Shown: in pieces, positions 7,419-13,625 of the stretch
Layout of the letters: each line of letters opens with the position of its first letter
Numbering within the stretch: the stretch's first letter is position 1
Assembly (NCBI GenBank): GCA_015222795.1
Contig: JADFVY010000127.1
Span: forward strand, 1 to 15,523
Direction of reading: 5' to 3'
From: Pseudomonadota bacterium
GTDB lineage: Bacteria > Pseudomonadota > Alphaproteobacteria > UBA8366 > JADFVY01
DNA length: 15,523 bases
Position numbers and translations under genes: made by a program
Notes under the pieces: generated by a model
The model's database searches: none
What the model saw: only the letters and a program-made list of their open reading frames with translations
What the model was told of the DNA's origin: nothing

Positions 7419-7423
7419 TCCGC
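7403..7423. promoter_or_regulatory. Perfect 8-bp dyad, likely LysR-family operator
   Basis: GCGGATTG at 7403-7410, five bases AATAA, then the exact complement CAATCCGC. It sits between the divergent yqjG and lysR genes, 55 nt and 46 nt from their start codons. It contains the inner ATTG-N5-CAAT pair typical of many LysR-type sites but is not a strict T-N11-A. The preceding GATTGAA is repeated 11 bp apart (7395 and 7406), one helical turn. Confidence 0.55.
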
Positions 7424-7436
7424 CCTCCGGTAAACA
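7408..7436 (+). promoter_or_regulatory. Possible lysR promoter
   Basis: TTGAAT (7408-7413) and TAAACA (7431-7436) are spaced 17 nt apart. This -35 overlaps the opposite-strand -35 candidate at the dyad centre. The hexamers match the consensus only partly (4 of 6 and 3 of 6), so the call is tentative. Confidence 0.3.
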
Positions 7437-7460
7437 TATTGTTCGAAATAAGAAACAATA
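7437..7460. promoter_or_regulatory. Second dyad before the LysR start, possible autoregulatory site
   Basis: TATTGTT at 7437-7443 and AACAATA at 7454-7460 are perfect complements separated by 10 nt. The site ends 9 nt before the lysR ATG, so binding would cover the lysR transcription or translation start. It shares the ATTG/CAAT core with the first dyad. Confidence 0.45.
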
Positions 7461-7469
7461 GGTGCGACG

Positions 7470-8375
7470 ATGGATAATCTTTCCGGCATGGCGGTATTCG
7501 CGCAGGTCGTTGAGGCCCGCAGCTTCACGGGCGCGGCACGGCGTCTGGGCATGTCCAAGGCGGCGGTCAGCAAGCAGGTGTCCCGGCTGGAGGAACGGCT
7601 GGGCGCGCGGCTGTTGAACCGAACGACCCGCAAGCTCAGCCTGACCGAGGTCGGCGCCGCCTTCTACGAACGCTGCGCGCGGATTGTCGCCGAAGCCGAG
7701 GAGGCGGAACTCGCGGTCACCCGGCTTAACGAGACGCCGCGCGGAACGCTGCGGGTCGATGTGCCGGTCAATTTCGGGATGCAATATCTGGCGCCGCTGT
7801 TGCCACCCTTCATGCTGGCCAATCCGGAACTGAAGGTCGATATCAGCTTCAACGACCGATTCGTGGATCTGGTGGACGAGGGTCACGACCTTGCGGTGCG
7901 CATCGGTCAATTGCCCGATTCCAGCCTGATCGCACGAAAACTGGCGGAATCCGGGTCAGTGATATGTGCCGCGCCGGAATATTGGGACAGGCATGGCCGG
8001 CCGTCGCACCCATCCGAACTGGCGAACCATAATTGCTTCGCCTACAGCTATCTGGTGACCGGCAATGAGTGGCGGCTCAAGGGTCCCGAGGGAGAGGTGG
8101 CAGTGCGTGTATCCGGGTCGCTAACCGCCAATAACGGTGACGTGCTGCGCCAGGCAGCGGTGGCCGGGCTGGGCGTCGTCGCCACGCCGATTTTCATGGC
8201 CTGCGACGACCTTCGCGACGGCCGGCTGGAGCCGGTGTTGCGGGATTACGACCCGCCAAATCGGGGCATTCATGCGGTCTATCCCCATAACCGGCACCTG
8301 TCGGCCAAGGTGCGGGCCTTCGTGGATTATCTGGTCGAGGCGCTGGACCCCGCGCCGTGGGGAGATGCCTGCTGA
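7470..8375 (+). CDS. LysR-family transcriptional regulator
   Basis: 301 residues, the standard length for the family. The winged helix-turn-helix spans about 4-62, with SFTGAARRLGMSKAAVSKQVSRLE style recognition helix residues, and LNRTTRKLSLTEVG closes the wing. A substrate-binding-like effector domain follows from about 90 to the end. The sequence type resembles the CrgA/DmlR group of LysR proteins. It is divergent from yqjG, with 122 nt between the starts, and two perfect dyads lie in that gap. The standard reading is that it controls the yqjG, doxX-family and ygiD genes and itself, with a quinone, catechol or related compound as possible inducer. The ribosome site before the ATG is weak (AGGTG), consistent with low expression of a regulator. 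Confidence 0.95.
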   Translation: MDNLSGMAVFAQVVEARSFTGAARRLGMSKAAVSKQVSRLEERLGARLLNRTTRKLSLTEVGAAFYERCARIVAEAEEAELAVTRLNETPRGTLRVDVPVNFGMQYLAPLLPPFMLANPELKVDISFNDRFVDLVDEGHDLAVRIGQLPDSSLIARKLAESGSVICAAPEYWDRHGRPSHPSELANHNCFAYSYLVTGNEWRLKGPEGEVAVRVSGSLTANNGDVLRQAAVAGLGVVATPIFMACDDLRDGRLEPVLRDYDPPNRGIHAVYPHNRHLSAKVRAFVDYLVEALDPAPWGDAC

Positions 8376-8482
8376 CGCTCGCGGGCGGGGCGTGGCGGAT
8401 CAATTCCGCGTTATATCACGCGCTCGTCAGTTCTGCCTTGCGCGGCTTTGCCCTAGCCTGACCGGGCTGAAAGGAGCGTTCG

Positions 8483-9142
8483 ATGAGTGGAGTCTGGCCG
8501 AAACCGGCATTGCCGGTATTCCTGATCGCCATGCTGGTTGTCGCGGTTGACGGGCGCGTGGCCTTTGGCCAGCAGGGCAGCGCGGCCGTTACGACGCCCA
8601 AAACCCACTTCAAGGTCGAACGCCCCGCCGATATGTTTCCCAACACGGCCGAAACGGTCTACCAGAACATCCGCGCCGAAATGGCGGCGGGTTATGCGCT
8701 GGCGCGGATGCCGGACCTCAGGAACTATCTTTCCTGGCGGCGTTTCAATACGGCGCCCTATCGATCGGCGACGCATGGCGCGCGCTATGTGAACAATTAC
8801 GCCAACCGGGTCGGCCAGGCCTACGGCGCCTTCGAGGAGGCCGGCATATTGCCGGCGGGCTCGATCCTGGTGAAGGACAGCTTCACCGCCACCGCGGACG
8901 GCGGCATCTATCCCGGCCCGATGTTCGTGATGGAAAAAATGGAAACCGGGTTCAATTCTCAAAGCGGCGACTGGCGCTATAGCATGATCATGCCGGACGG
9001 CAGCCTGTTCGGCGAGACGAAGGGCGTGAACGCCGATGCGGTGCAGTTCTGCGTCGGCTGCCATGCGGGGCGCCGGCAATATGACCACCTGTTCTTCCTC
9101 CCCGAGGAATTCCGGCTGACGCCAATGGCAACCGGTCAGTAA
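8483..9142 (+). CDS. Exported cytochrome P460 / cytochrome c'-beta family haem protein
   Basis: 219 residues. An N-terminal hydrophobic signal (about 8-29, ending near VAFGQQG) directs it to the periplasm. One c-type haem motif, CVGCH, is at 190-194 near the C-terminus, as expected for the P460 fold. Other family-like stretches are SILVKDSF (127-134), GPMFVMEKMETGFN (145-158) and GDWRYSMIMPDGS (162-174). In hydroxylamine-oxidising P460, haem is also linked to a lysine. Lys131 is a candidate here, but its equivalence needs alignment. Members oxidise hydroxylamine or bind nitric oxide, while many have no known role. The ATG follows AAGGAGCG at 7-nt spacing. The gene stands alone between lysR and an AT-rich porin leader, and no partner electron-transfer gene is present. 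Confidence 0.85.
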   Translation: MSGVWPKPALPVFLIAMLVVAVDGRVAFGQQGSAAVTTPKTHFKVERPADMFPNTAETVYQNIRAEMAAGYALARMPDLRNYLSWRRFNTAPYRSATHGARYVNNYANRVGQAYGAFEEAGILPAGSILVKDSFTATADGGIYPGPMFVMEKMETGFNSQSGDWRYSMIMPDGSLFGETKGVNADAVQFCVGCHAGRRQYDHLFFLPEEFRLTPMATGQ

Positions 9143-9457
9143 AGGGCAAATTTCCATTCCGGGCAGTACGAACTGGATCGCCGATGCTGTTGGTACCGGC
9201 CCCCTGCCGCTGCGCAAAGCCTCAGTAATTATCCGTATAATGATAATAATAACGCAAACTAAAATGCGCCAATATATTAATTCTAATATCACAACTTAAT
9301 CACAACAATGCAATTGTAAATAACGAGTTCGTAATTATTCACTATTATTAGTTGACGCTTTTCCCGCCTGCCTCCATCGTCACAAAAGAGCCGCGAACGG
9401 GCGACCCCGAGGGGTGCGGCTTCCAGTGCAACTTTATCCAGTATCAGGAGGCAGAAA
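9143..9457. promoter_or_regulatory. Long AT-rich leader upstream of the porin
   Basis: 315 bp without a gene. From about 9225 to 9360 it is far more AT-rich than the rest of the window. It contains a consensus -10 hexamer TATAAT at 9236-9241, with no good -35, and a TTGACG at 9352-9357 without a clear -10 partner. The octamer ATCACAAC is repeated at 9288 and 9299, exactly 11 bp apart, which suggests a regulator site. The porin ribosome site CAGGAGG ends 7 nt before its ATG. I see no terminator after the P460 gene. Confidence 0.45.
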
Positions 9458-10612
9458 ATGACTACGCGAAGTGTAAGACTCACATTGCCCGAACTTATGA
9501 CGGCCATGCTCGCGGCGGCGTTCGTGGCGCTTGGCCATGCTTCACCGGCCGCGGCCAACGGCCACGAACCGGAGGGCGTGACGTCGGGAAACGGGAATAT
9601 AAAGCTCTCGGTTTCCGGCCAGGTGAATCGGGGCGTGCTCTATGTCGATGATGGTGCGGACGAGCAGTTCTTCCATGTCGACAACGACAACTCCTCTACC
9701 CGCGTGCGTTTCGTGGGGTCGGGATCGTTCAGCGACGATATCAGCGTCGGCACCGTCGTCGAAGTGCAGTTCGAATCCAACTCGACCGCCAATATCAAGA
9801 TGAACCAGGACAGCGCGACGGGAGACGACAATTTCACCCAGCGCAAACTGGAACTCTACTTCGATCACAAGCGTTATGGCCGGCTCTGGCTGGGTCAGGG
9901 CGATACGGCGTCGAACGGGACCTCGGAGGTCGATCTGTCGGGAACCGGCGTCATCGGCTATTCCGGCGTCGCCGATATGGCCGGCGGCATCGAATTTCAG
10001 GATACCGGCGGGACCGGCCCGTCGATCGGTTCCACCTTCAGTAACATGGATGGGTTGAGCCGCGACGACCGGCTGCGCTACGACACTCCGAATCTCGGCG
10101 GTTTTAAATTGTCCGGCAGTCTGATCGAGAACGGCGCGGCGGACGTGGCCTTGCGCTACAACGCCGCCTTTGGCGGGTTCGAACTGGTTTCGGCCCTCGC
10201 CTATTCCAGCAACAGTGGCCGCGACAAGGGGCCAGGCGACCTGGGTTTCAGCCAGATCAATGGCTCGGTTTCGGTGCACCACGACAGCGGTTTTAACGTG
10301 ACCGCCGCCGCCGGCCAACGTGACCTGGACGATCTGGCCCGCGACGAGGATCCGTTCTTCTGGTACGCGAAAGCCGGCTACAAATGGGGCGGCGGCATTG
10401 GCGGCACGGCCATAGCGTTCGACTATATGCAGGCCGACGATATCGACGAGGATAACGACGAAGGTGTTTCCTATAGCGTCATGCTGGTGCAGAAGATCGA
10501 CAAGATTGCCACCGACCTCTATCTCGGCGGCAGAATTTATCAGCTTGATCGCACGGACCGGAACTTCGACGACGTCGCCGCCGTCATGGCCGGCGCCCGC
10601 GTGAAATTCTGA
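9458..10612 (+). CDS. Outer-membrane porin (Gram-negative trimeric type)
   Basis: 384 residues. A signal peptide (MTTRSVRL to about 33, ending ASPAAANGHEP) precedes a beta-strand-rich mature protein. Typical porin marks are NIKLSVSGQVNRGVLYVDDG (46-65), the STRVRFVGSG strand, YFDHKRYGRLWLGQGDTAS (the porin KxGxLxLG-type turn) and the terminal aromatic residue of AGARVKF, which is the outer-membrane insertion signal. Extracellular loops are acidic (for example DDIDEDNDEG). The length fits a 16-strand barrel. It would form a diffusion channel for small solutes. Selectivity is not readable. It is preceded by a strong AGGAGG and a long AT-rich leader and is followed after 12 nt by a small lipoprotein gene, with which it likely forms one transcript ending at the terminator near 10850. 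Confidence 0.93.
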   Translation: MTTRSVRLTLPELMTAMLAAAFVALGHASPAAANGHEPEGVTSGNGNIKLSVSGQVNRGVLYVDDGADEQFFHVDNDNSSTRVRFVGSGSFSDDISVGTVVEVQFESNSTANIKMNQDSATGDDNFTQRKLELYFDHKRYGRLWLGQGDTASNGTSEVDLSGTGVIGYSGVADMAGGIEFQDTGGTGPSIGSTFSNMDGLSRDDRLRYDTPNLGGFKLSGSLIENGAADVALRYNAAFGGFELVSALAYSSNSGRDKGPGDLGFSQINGSVSVHHDSGFNVTAAAGQRDLDDLARDEDPFFWYAKAGYKWGGGIGGTAIAFDYMQADDIDEDNDEGVSYSVMLVQKIDKIATDLYLGGRIYQLDRTDRNFDDVAAVMAGARVKF

Positions 10613-10624
10613 TCGGAGGACATC

Positions 10625-10804
10625 ATGAAACCGAACGGGAAAAACATAACCGTTTCCGGCCATTGGCTCGCGGCGGCGATGCTCGCGGCAAGCCTGGCGG
10701 CCTGCTCCCCCGGGGAATCCGTCGACTATACTCCCATCGACGAAATCCCGCCTGGCCCCGGGCTGCTCAGCGGCGAGGACGGGGAATTTACCCTGTACCG
10801 ATAG
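10625..10804 (+). CDS. Small lipoprotein downstream of the porin
   Basis: 59 residues, starting at the ATG at 10625 with GGAGG 5-6 nt upstream. It has a lipoprotein signal, LAAAMLAASLAAC, giving lipidated Cys27, so the mature peptide is only about 33 residues. This is CSPGESVDYTPIDEI followed by PPGPGLLSGEDGEFTLYR, a proline/glycine-rich acidic tail ending in an aromatic-arginine pair. I do not recognise the family. Its position 12 nt behind the porin suggests a common transcript and possibly assistance to porin folding, tethering or signalling, which is inference. The ribosome site, lipobox and fit between the porin and terminator make it a convincing gene despite its size. Confidence 0.82.
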   Translation: MKPNGKNITVSGHWLAAAMLAASLAACSPGESVDYTPIDEIPPGPGLLSGEDGEFTLYR

Positions 10805-10816
10805 GCCGGAAACAAA

Positions 10817-10853
10817 GGGGCCGTTCGCGAAAGCGGGCGGCCCCGACCGTTTT
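10817..10853. terminator. Bidirectional intrinsic terminator
   Basis: A 12-bp stem (two G-U pairs) with a GAAA tetraloop: GGGGCCG at 10817-10823 pairs with CGGCCCC at 10838-10844 and the inner CGC/GCG closes the loop. On the plus strand it is followed by GACCGTTTT (porin and lipoprotein transcript). On the minus strand it is followed at once by TTTGTTT, a better U tract, fitting termination of a transcript from the right. It adjoins the pnkp relic, whose stop codon is only 8 nt away. Confidence 0.8.
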
Positions 10854-10905
10854 ACAGGCGCGGGTCCACCGGCTCGCTTTCCAGGGCCAGCACGGCGAAG
10901 TGGCA
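10852..10905 (-). pseudogene. Relic of a second pnkp 3' end
   Basis: The minus-strand frame ends CHFAVLALESEPVDPRL followed by TAA. It matches the final residues of the intact pnkp at 11079-13625 at 16 of 17 positions. DNA identity is 47 of 54, and four of the five changed codons are synonymous (Ala, Glu, Pro, Arg CGC against AGG). No homology continues upstream of 10905 and no start or kinase domain is present, so it is a fragment. It is separated from the intact gene by the paired repeat. The terminator stands directly behind the fragment's stop, as it would in an original gene. Confidence 0.8.
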
Positions 10906-10950
10906 GTTCGGCCGGACCAGTAGGCAGCGGAGACGGTAATTGCAGCGCGA

Positions 10951-10993
10951 CCTCGTCCTTCGAGACGCCCCTACGGGGCTCCTCAGGATGAGG
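10951..10993. repeat. 43-nt palindromic dispersed-type repeat, copy 1
   Basis: Begins CCTCGTCCTTCGAGACG and ends CTCCTCAGGATGAGG. The outer ends pair with each other and the centre is a small hairpin, CCCC-TAC-GGGG. Repeats of this look are widespread in alphaproteobacterial intergenic regions and give rise to spurious peptides with VSKDE. That family link is from general knowledge. It matches the inverted second copy at 38 of 43 positions. Confidence 0.8.
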
Positions 10994-11008
10994 CTCCAAT
11001 ATTTGTGC

Positions 11009-11051
11009 CCTCATCCTGAGGAGGGCCTTAGGCCCGTCTCGAAGGACGAGG
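11009..11051. repeat. 43-nt palindromic dispersed-type repeat, copy 2 (inverted)
   Basis: Inverted relative to copy 1 and 15 nt from it. The central hairpin here reads GGCC-TAA-GGCC (complement sense), in place of CCCC-TAC-GGGG, so two base pairs have changed on both sides while pairing is kept. The pair could form one long cruciform or RNA stem across 10951-11051. It lies 28 nt downstream of the intact pnkp stop. Confidence 0.8.
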
Positions 11052-11078
11052 TTGCTCGGTGTTCGCGCATGCGAAAAG

Positions 11079-13625
11079 TTACAGCCTTGGGTCCACCGGT
11101 TCGCTTTCCAGGGCCAGCACCGCGAAGACGCATTCGTGGACGCGGTATAGCGGCTCGCCGCTGGCGAAGCGTTGCAGGGCCTCCATGCCCAGTGCGAATT
11201 CGCGTAGCGCCATCGAACGCTTGTGCGACAGCCCGCGCCGGCGCAGCCGTTCCAGATCGGCGGGCGCGGTGTATTCCGGGCCGTAGATGATGCGCAGATA
11301 TTCGCGGCCGCGGCATTTCACCGCCGGCTGCACCAGCCCGCGACCGTCGCGCTGGATCCAGTCCAGCGGCTTGACCACCATGCCCTCGCCGCCGGTCCCG
11401 GTCATTTCCTCCCACCAGCGCGTAGCCTCGGCCTCGCTGGCCTCGTCGGACAGATCGACGATGCGGTGGGCCGTCGCCATGATCAGCTTCGGGTCTTGCG
11501 CGGCCAGTTCGGCCAGGGTGTCCATGTGCCATTGGTGGTTCTTGTCGCTGTGAACCACCCCTTCGGTGGCCAGCAGATGGAAAGGCGCGATTTTCAGATC
11601 GTCGATGCCGCCGACCGGCCAGCAATAGCGGCGGTAGGCCTCGACATAGGCGTCCAGCATGTCTTTCCGGCCCTCGTACCGGTTCAGCATTTCGACCGTG
11701 CCGTCCATGCCCAGCGCCGCCGCGCTTTTCAGCGCATCGACCGCCGTCCCCATGCTGGCCTGTCCGGCCGCCCCGACGGCGGCATATTGCAGGCGCAGCA
11801 GGCCTTCCGCCTTGGCCGACCAGGGCATGATCTCGGCGTCCAGCGCGATCCAGCCGGTCTCGAAGCGGTCCCACAGGCCGGCGCCGTCCATGGCGGCGGC
11901 GATGCGGTCCAGTACGGCGGTTTCCATTGCCGCGTCGGGGAAGAAGTGGCGGCCCGTGCGGGTATGGATCAGGCCCCGGCGGTCGCCGGTCTCGCCGAAG
12001 CGCTTGCGTGCGACCTCGCCATCGCGGCAGAGCGTGATCACCGCGCGCGAGCCCATATGCTTTTCTTCGCAGATCACGCTCGCTACGCCGGCTTTCCGGA
12101 AATAGGAAAACGCCTCGCGCGGATATTCCAGCCAGGGGCCTTCATCGGCGGTCGCGGTCGGTGACATGGTGGGTGGCAGATAGATCAGCCAGCGCGGGTC
12201 GGCGGCGAAACGGCTCATCACCTCCAGCGCCGCCGCGCCGTTTTCCGCGCGCACCGTGACATTGCCATGCAGGGCGGTGCGAATGATGCGTTTGCCCGCG
12301 ACATCCTCGATATCCAGCAGGTCGCCGGGGCGGTCCTCTCCGCCGGGGCCCGCCGGGCGCAGCGGTTTGACCGATTCGTAATATTCCTGGCGCGCCGGGA
12401 CGTCGACCAGGTCGCGCTCGGGATAGCGTAGCGCCGTCAGCTTGCCGCCGAAGACGCAGCCGGTATCGATGCAGATCGTCCGGTTCAGCCATTCGGCCTC
12501 GGGCACCGGGGTGTGGCCATAGACCACCATCGCCTTGCCGCGATAGTCGCCGGCCCAGTTGTAGCGCACCGGCAGGCCGTATTCGTCGGTCTCGCCCGTG
12601 GTCTCGCCATAGAGCGCGAAGTTGCGCACGGCGCCCGACGCGCGGCCCTGAAATGCCTCTTTCAGCCCGGCATGGGCGACCACCAGCTCGCCATGGTCCA
12701 GTACGTAATGGCTGACCAGGCGATCGATGAAACGGGCGACCTCGTCGCCGAACCCCTCCGGCTCGCGCTCCATCTGCTCCAGGGTTTCCGCCAGCCCATG
12801 GGTTTGCGTGACGTTACGGCCCTTCAGGGCCCGCATCAGCTTGTTTTCGTGATTGCCGGGAATGCACAGCGCGGTCCCCGCCGCCACCATCGACATGGCG
12901 ATGCGCAGTACGCCGGGCGAATCCGGCCCGCGATCCACCAGATCGCCCAGGAAGATCGCGCGGCGGCCTTCGGGGTGGGTAATGTCCGGCGCCTCGCGCG
13001 TGCCGCCCACCGCCCAGCCCAGCGTTCCCAGCAGATCCACCAGCTCGTCGCGGCAGCCATGCACGTCGCCGACGATGTCGAAGGGGCCGGTCTCGTGGCG
13101 CAGGTTGTTCCACAGCGGCTGGCGCTCGATTACCGCGGCGTCCAACTCTTCCGGCGTGTCGAAAACATGGATATGGCGGAAGCCTTCCTTCTTCAGCGCC
13201 CGCAGCGAGCGGCGCAATTGCTGGCGCTGGCGGCGCACCACATGGGGGCCGAAATCGCGGTCGGGCCGGTTTTTGTTGCGTTCCTGGCAGAGCTCTTCCG
13301 GCATGTTCAGCACGATGGCCACCGGCAGCACATGGCATTCACGGGCCAACTGCACCAGCGGCTTGCGCGCCTCCATCTGCACGTTGGTGGCATCCACCAC
13401 GGTCAGCCGTCCGCCCAGCAGCCGCGTGCGGGCGATGTAATGCAGCACGTCGAAGGCTTCCTTCGTTGCGCCCTGGTCGTTCTCGTCGTCGGCGACCAGG
13501 CCGCGGCACCAGTCCGACGACAGCACTTCCGTCGGCAGGAAATGTTTCGCCGCGAAGCTGGACTTGCCGCTGCCCGACGGGCCGACCAGCGCCACCAGGC
13601 AGAGTTCGGGAATTTTGATATTCAT
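11079..13625 (-). CDS. pnkp: Polynucleotide kinase-phosphatase-ligase of bacterial RNA repair (Pnkp)
   Basis: 848 residues, close to the roughly 870 of the Clostridium thermocellum enzyme. Three catalytic modules are in order. The N-terminal 5'-kinase has the P-loop GPSGSGKS (15-22). The 2',3'-phosphatase is a metallophosphoesterase with GDVHGC (186-191), GDLVDRG (227-233) and GNHE (257-260). The C-terminal ligase-type adenylyltransferase has motif I Lys522 in EEKHMGSRAV. The enzyme heals and joins cut RNA such as tRNA cleaved by ribotoxins. The ligase module alone is known to be inactive for sealing and to need the Hen1 N-terminal domain. Its ATG at 13625 overlaps the hen1 stop as ATGA, so translation is coupled. 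The frame is intact, with no truncation. An extra copy of its last 17 codons lies downstream. Confidence 0.96.
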   Translation of the reverse strand: MNIKIPELCLVALVGPSGSGKSSFAAKHFLPTEVLSSDWCRGLVADDENDQGATKEAFDVLHYIARTRLLGGRLTVVDATNVQMEARKPLVQLARECHVLPVAIVLNMPEELCQERNKNRPDRDFGPHVVRRQRQQLRRSLRALKKEGFRHIHVFDTPEELDAAVIERQPLWNNLRHETGPFDIVGDVHGCRDELVDLLGTLGWAVGGTREAPDITHPEGRRAIFLGDLVDRGPDSPGVLRIAMSMVAAGTALCIPGNHENKLMRALKGRNVTQTHGLAETLEQMEREPEGFGDEVARFIDRLVSHYVLDHGELVVAHAGLKEAFQGRASGAVRNFALYGETTGETDEYGLPVRYNWAGDYRGKAMVVYGHTPVPEAEWLNRTICIDTGCVFGGKLTALRYPERDLVDVPARQEYYESVKPLRPAGPGGEDRPGDLLDIEDVAGKRIIRTALHGNVTVRAENGAAALEVMSRFAADPRWLIYLPPTMSPTATADEGPWLEYPREAFSYFRKAGVASVICEEKHMGSRAVITLCRDGEVARKRFGETGDRRGLIHTRTGRHFFPDAAMETAVLDRIAAAMDGAGLWDRFETGWIALDAEIMPWSAKAEGLLRLQYAAVGAAGQASMGTAVDALKSAAALGMDGTVEMLNRYEGRKDMLDAYVEAYRRYCWPVGGIDDLKIAPFHLLATEGVVHSDKNHQWHMDTLAELAAQDPKLIMATAHRIVDLSDEASEAEATRWWEEMTGTGGEGMVVKPLDWIQRDGRGLVQPAVKCRGREYLRIIYGPEYTAPADLERLRRRGLSHKRSMALREFALGMEALQRFASGEPLYRVHECVFAVLALESEPVDPRL

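Noticed and set aside
8453..9292. Minus-strand open frame opposite the P460-like gene
   Set aside because: The plus-strand reading has a signal peptide, CXXCH and a good ribosome site; the minus one is a shadow.
9542..11014. Minus-strand open frame (490 codons) opposite the porin
   Set aside because: Antisense to the porin and starting in the palindromic repeat; its first residues are the well-known spurious repeat peptide.
10951..11051. CRISPR-like array or insertion sequence
   Set aside because: Only two copies in inverted orientation, no spacer regularity, no transposase gene.
11062..11076. Short hairpin TTCGC/GCGAA as a pnkp terminator
   Set aside because: Only 5 bp and without a U tract in the right place; the stronger terminator is at 10817-10853.
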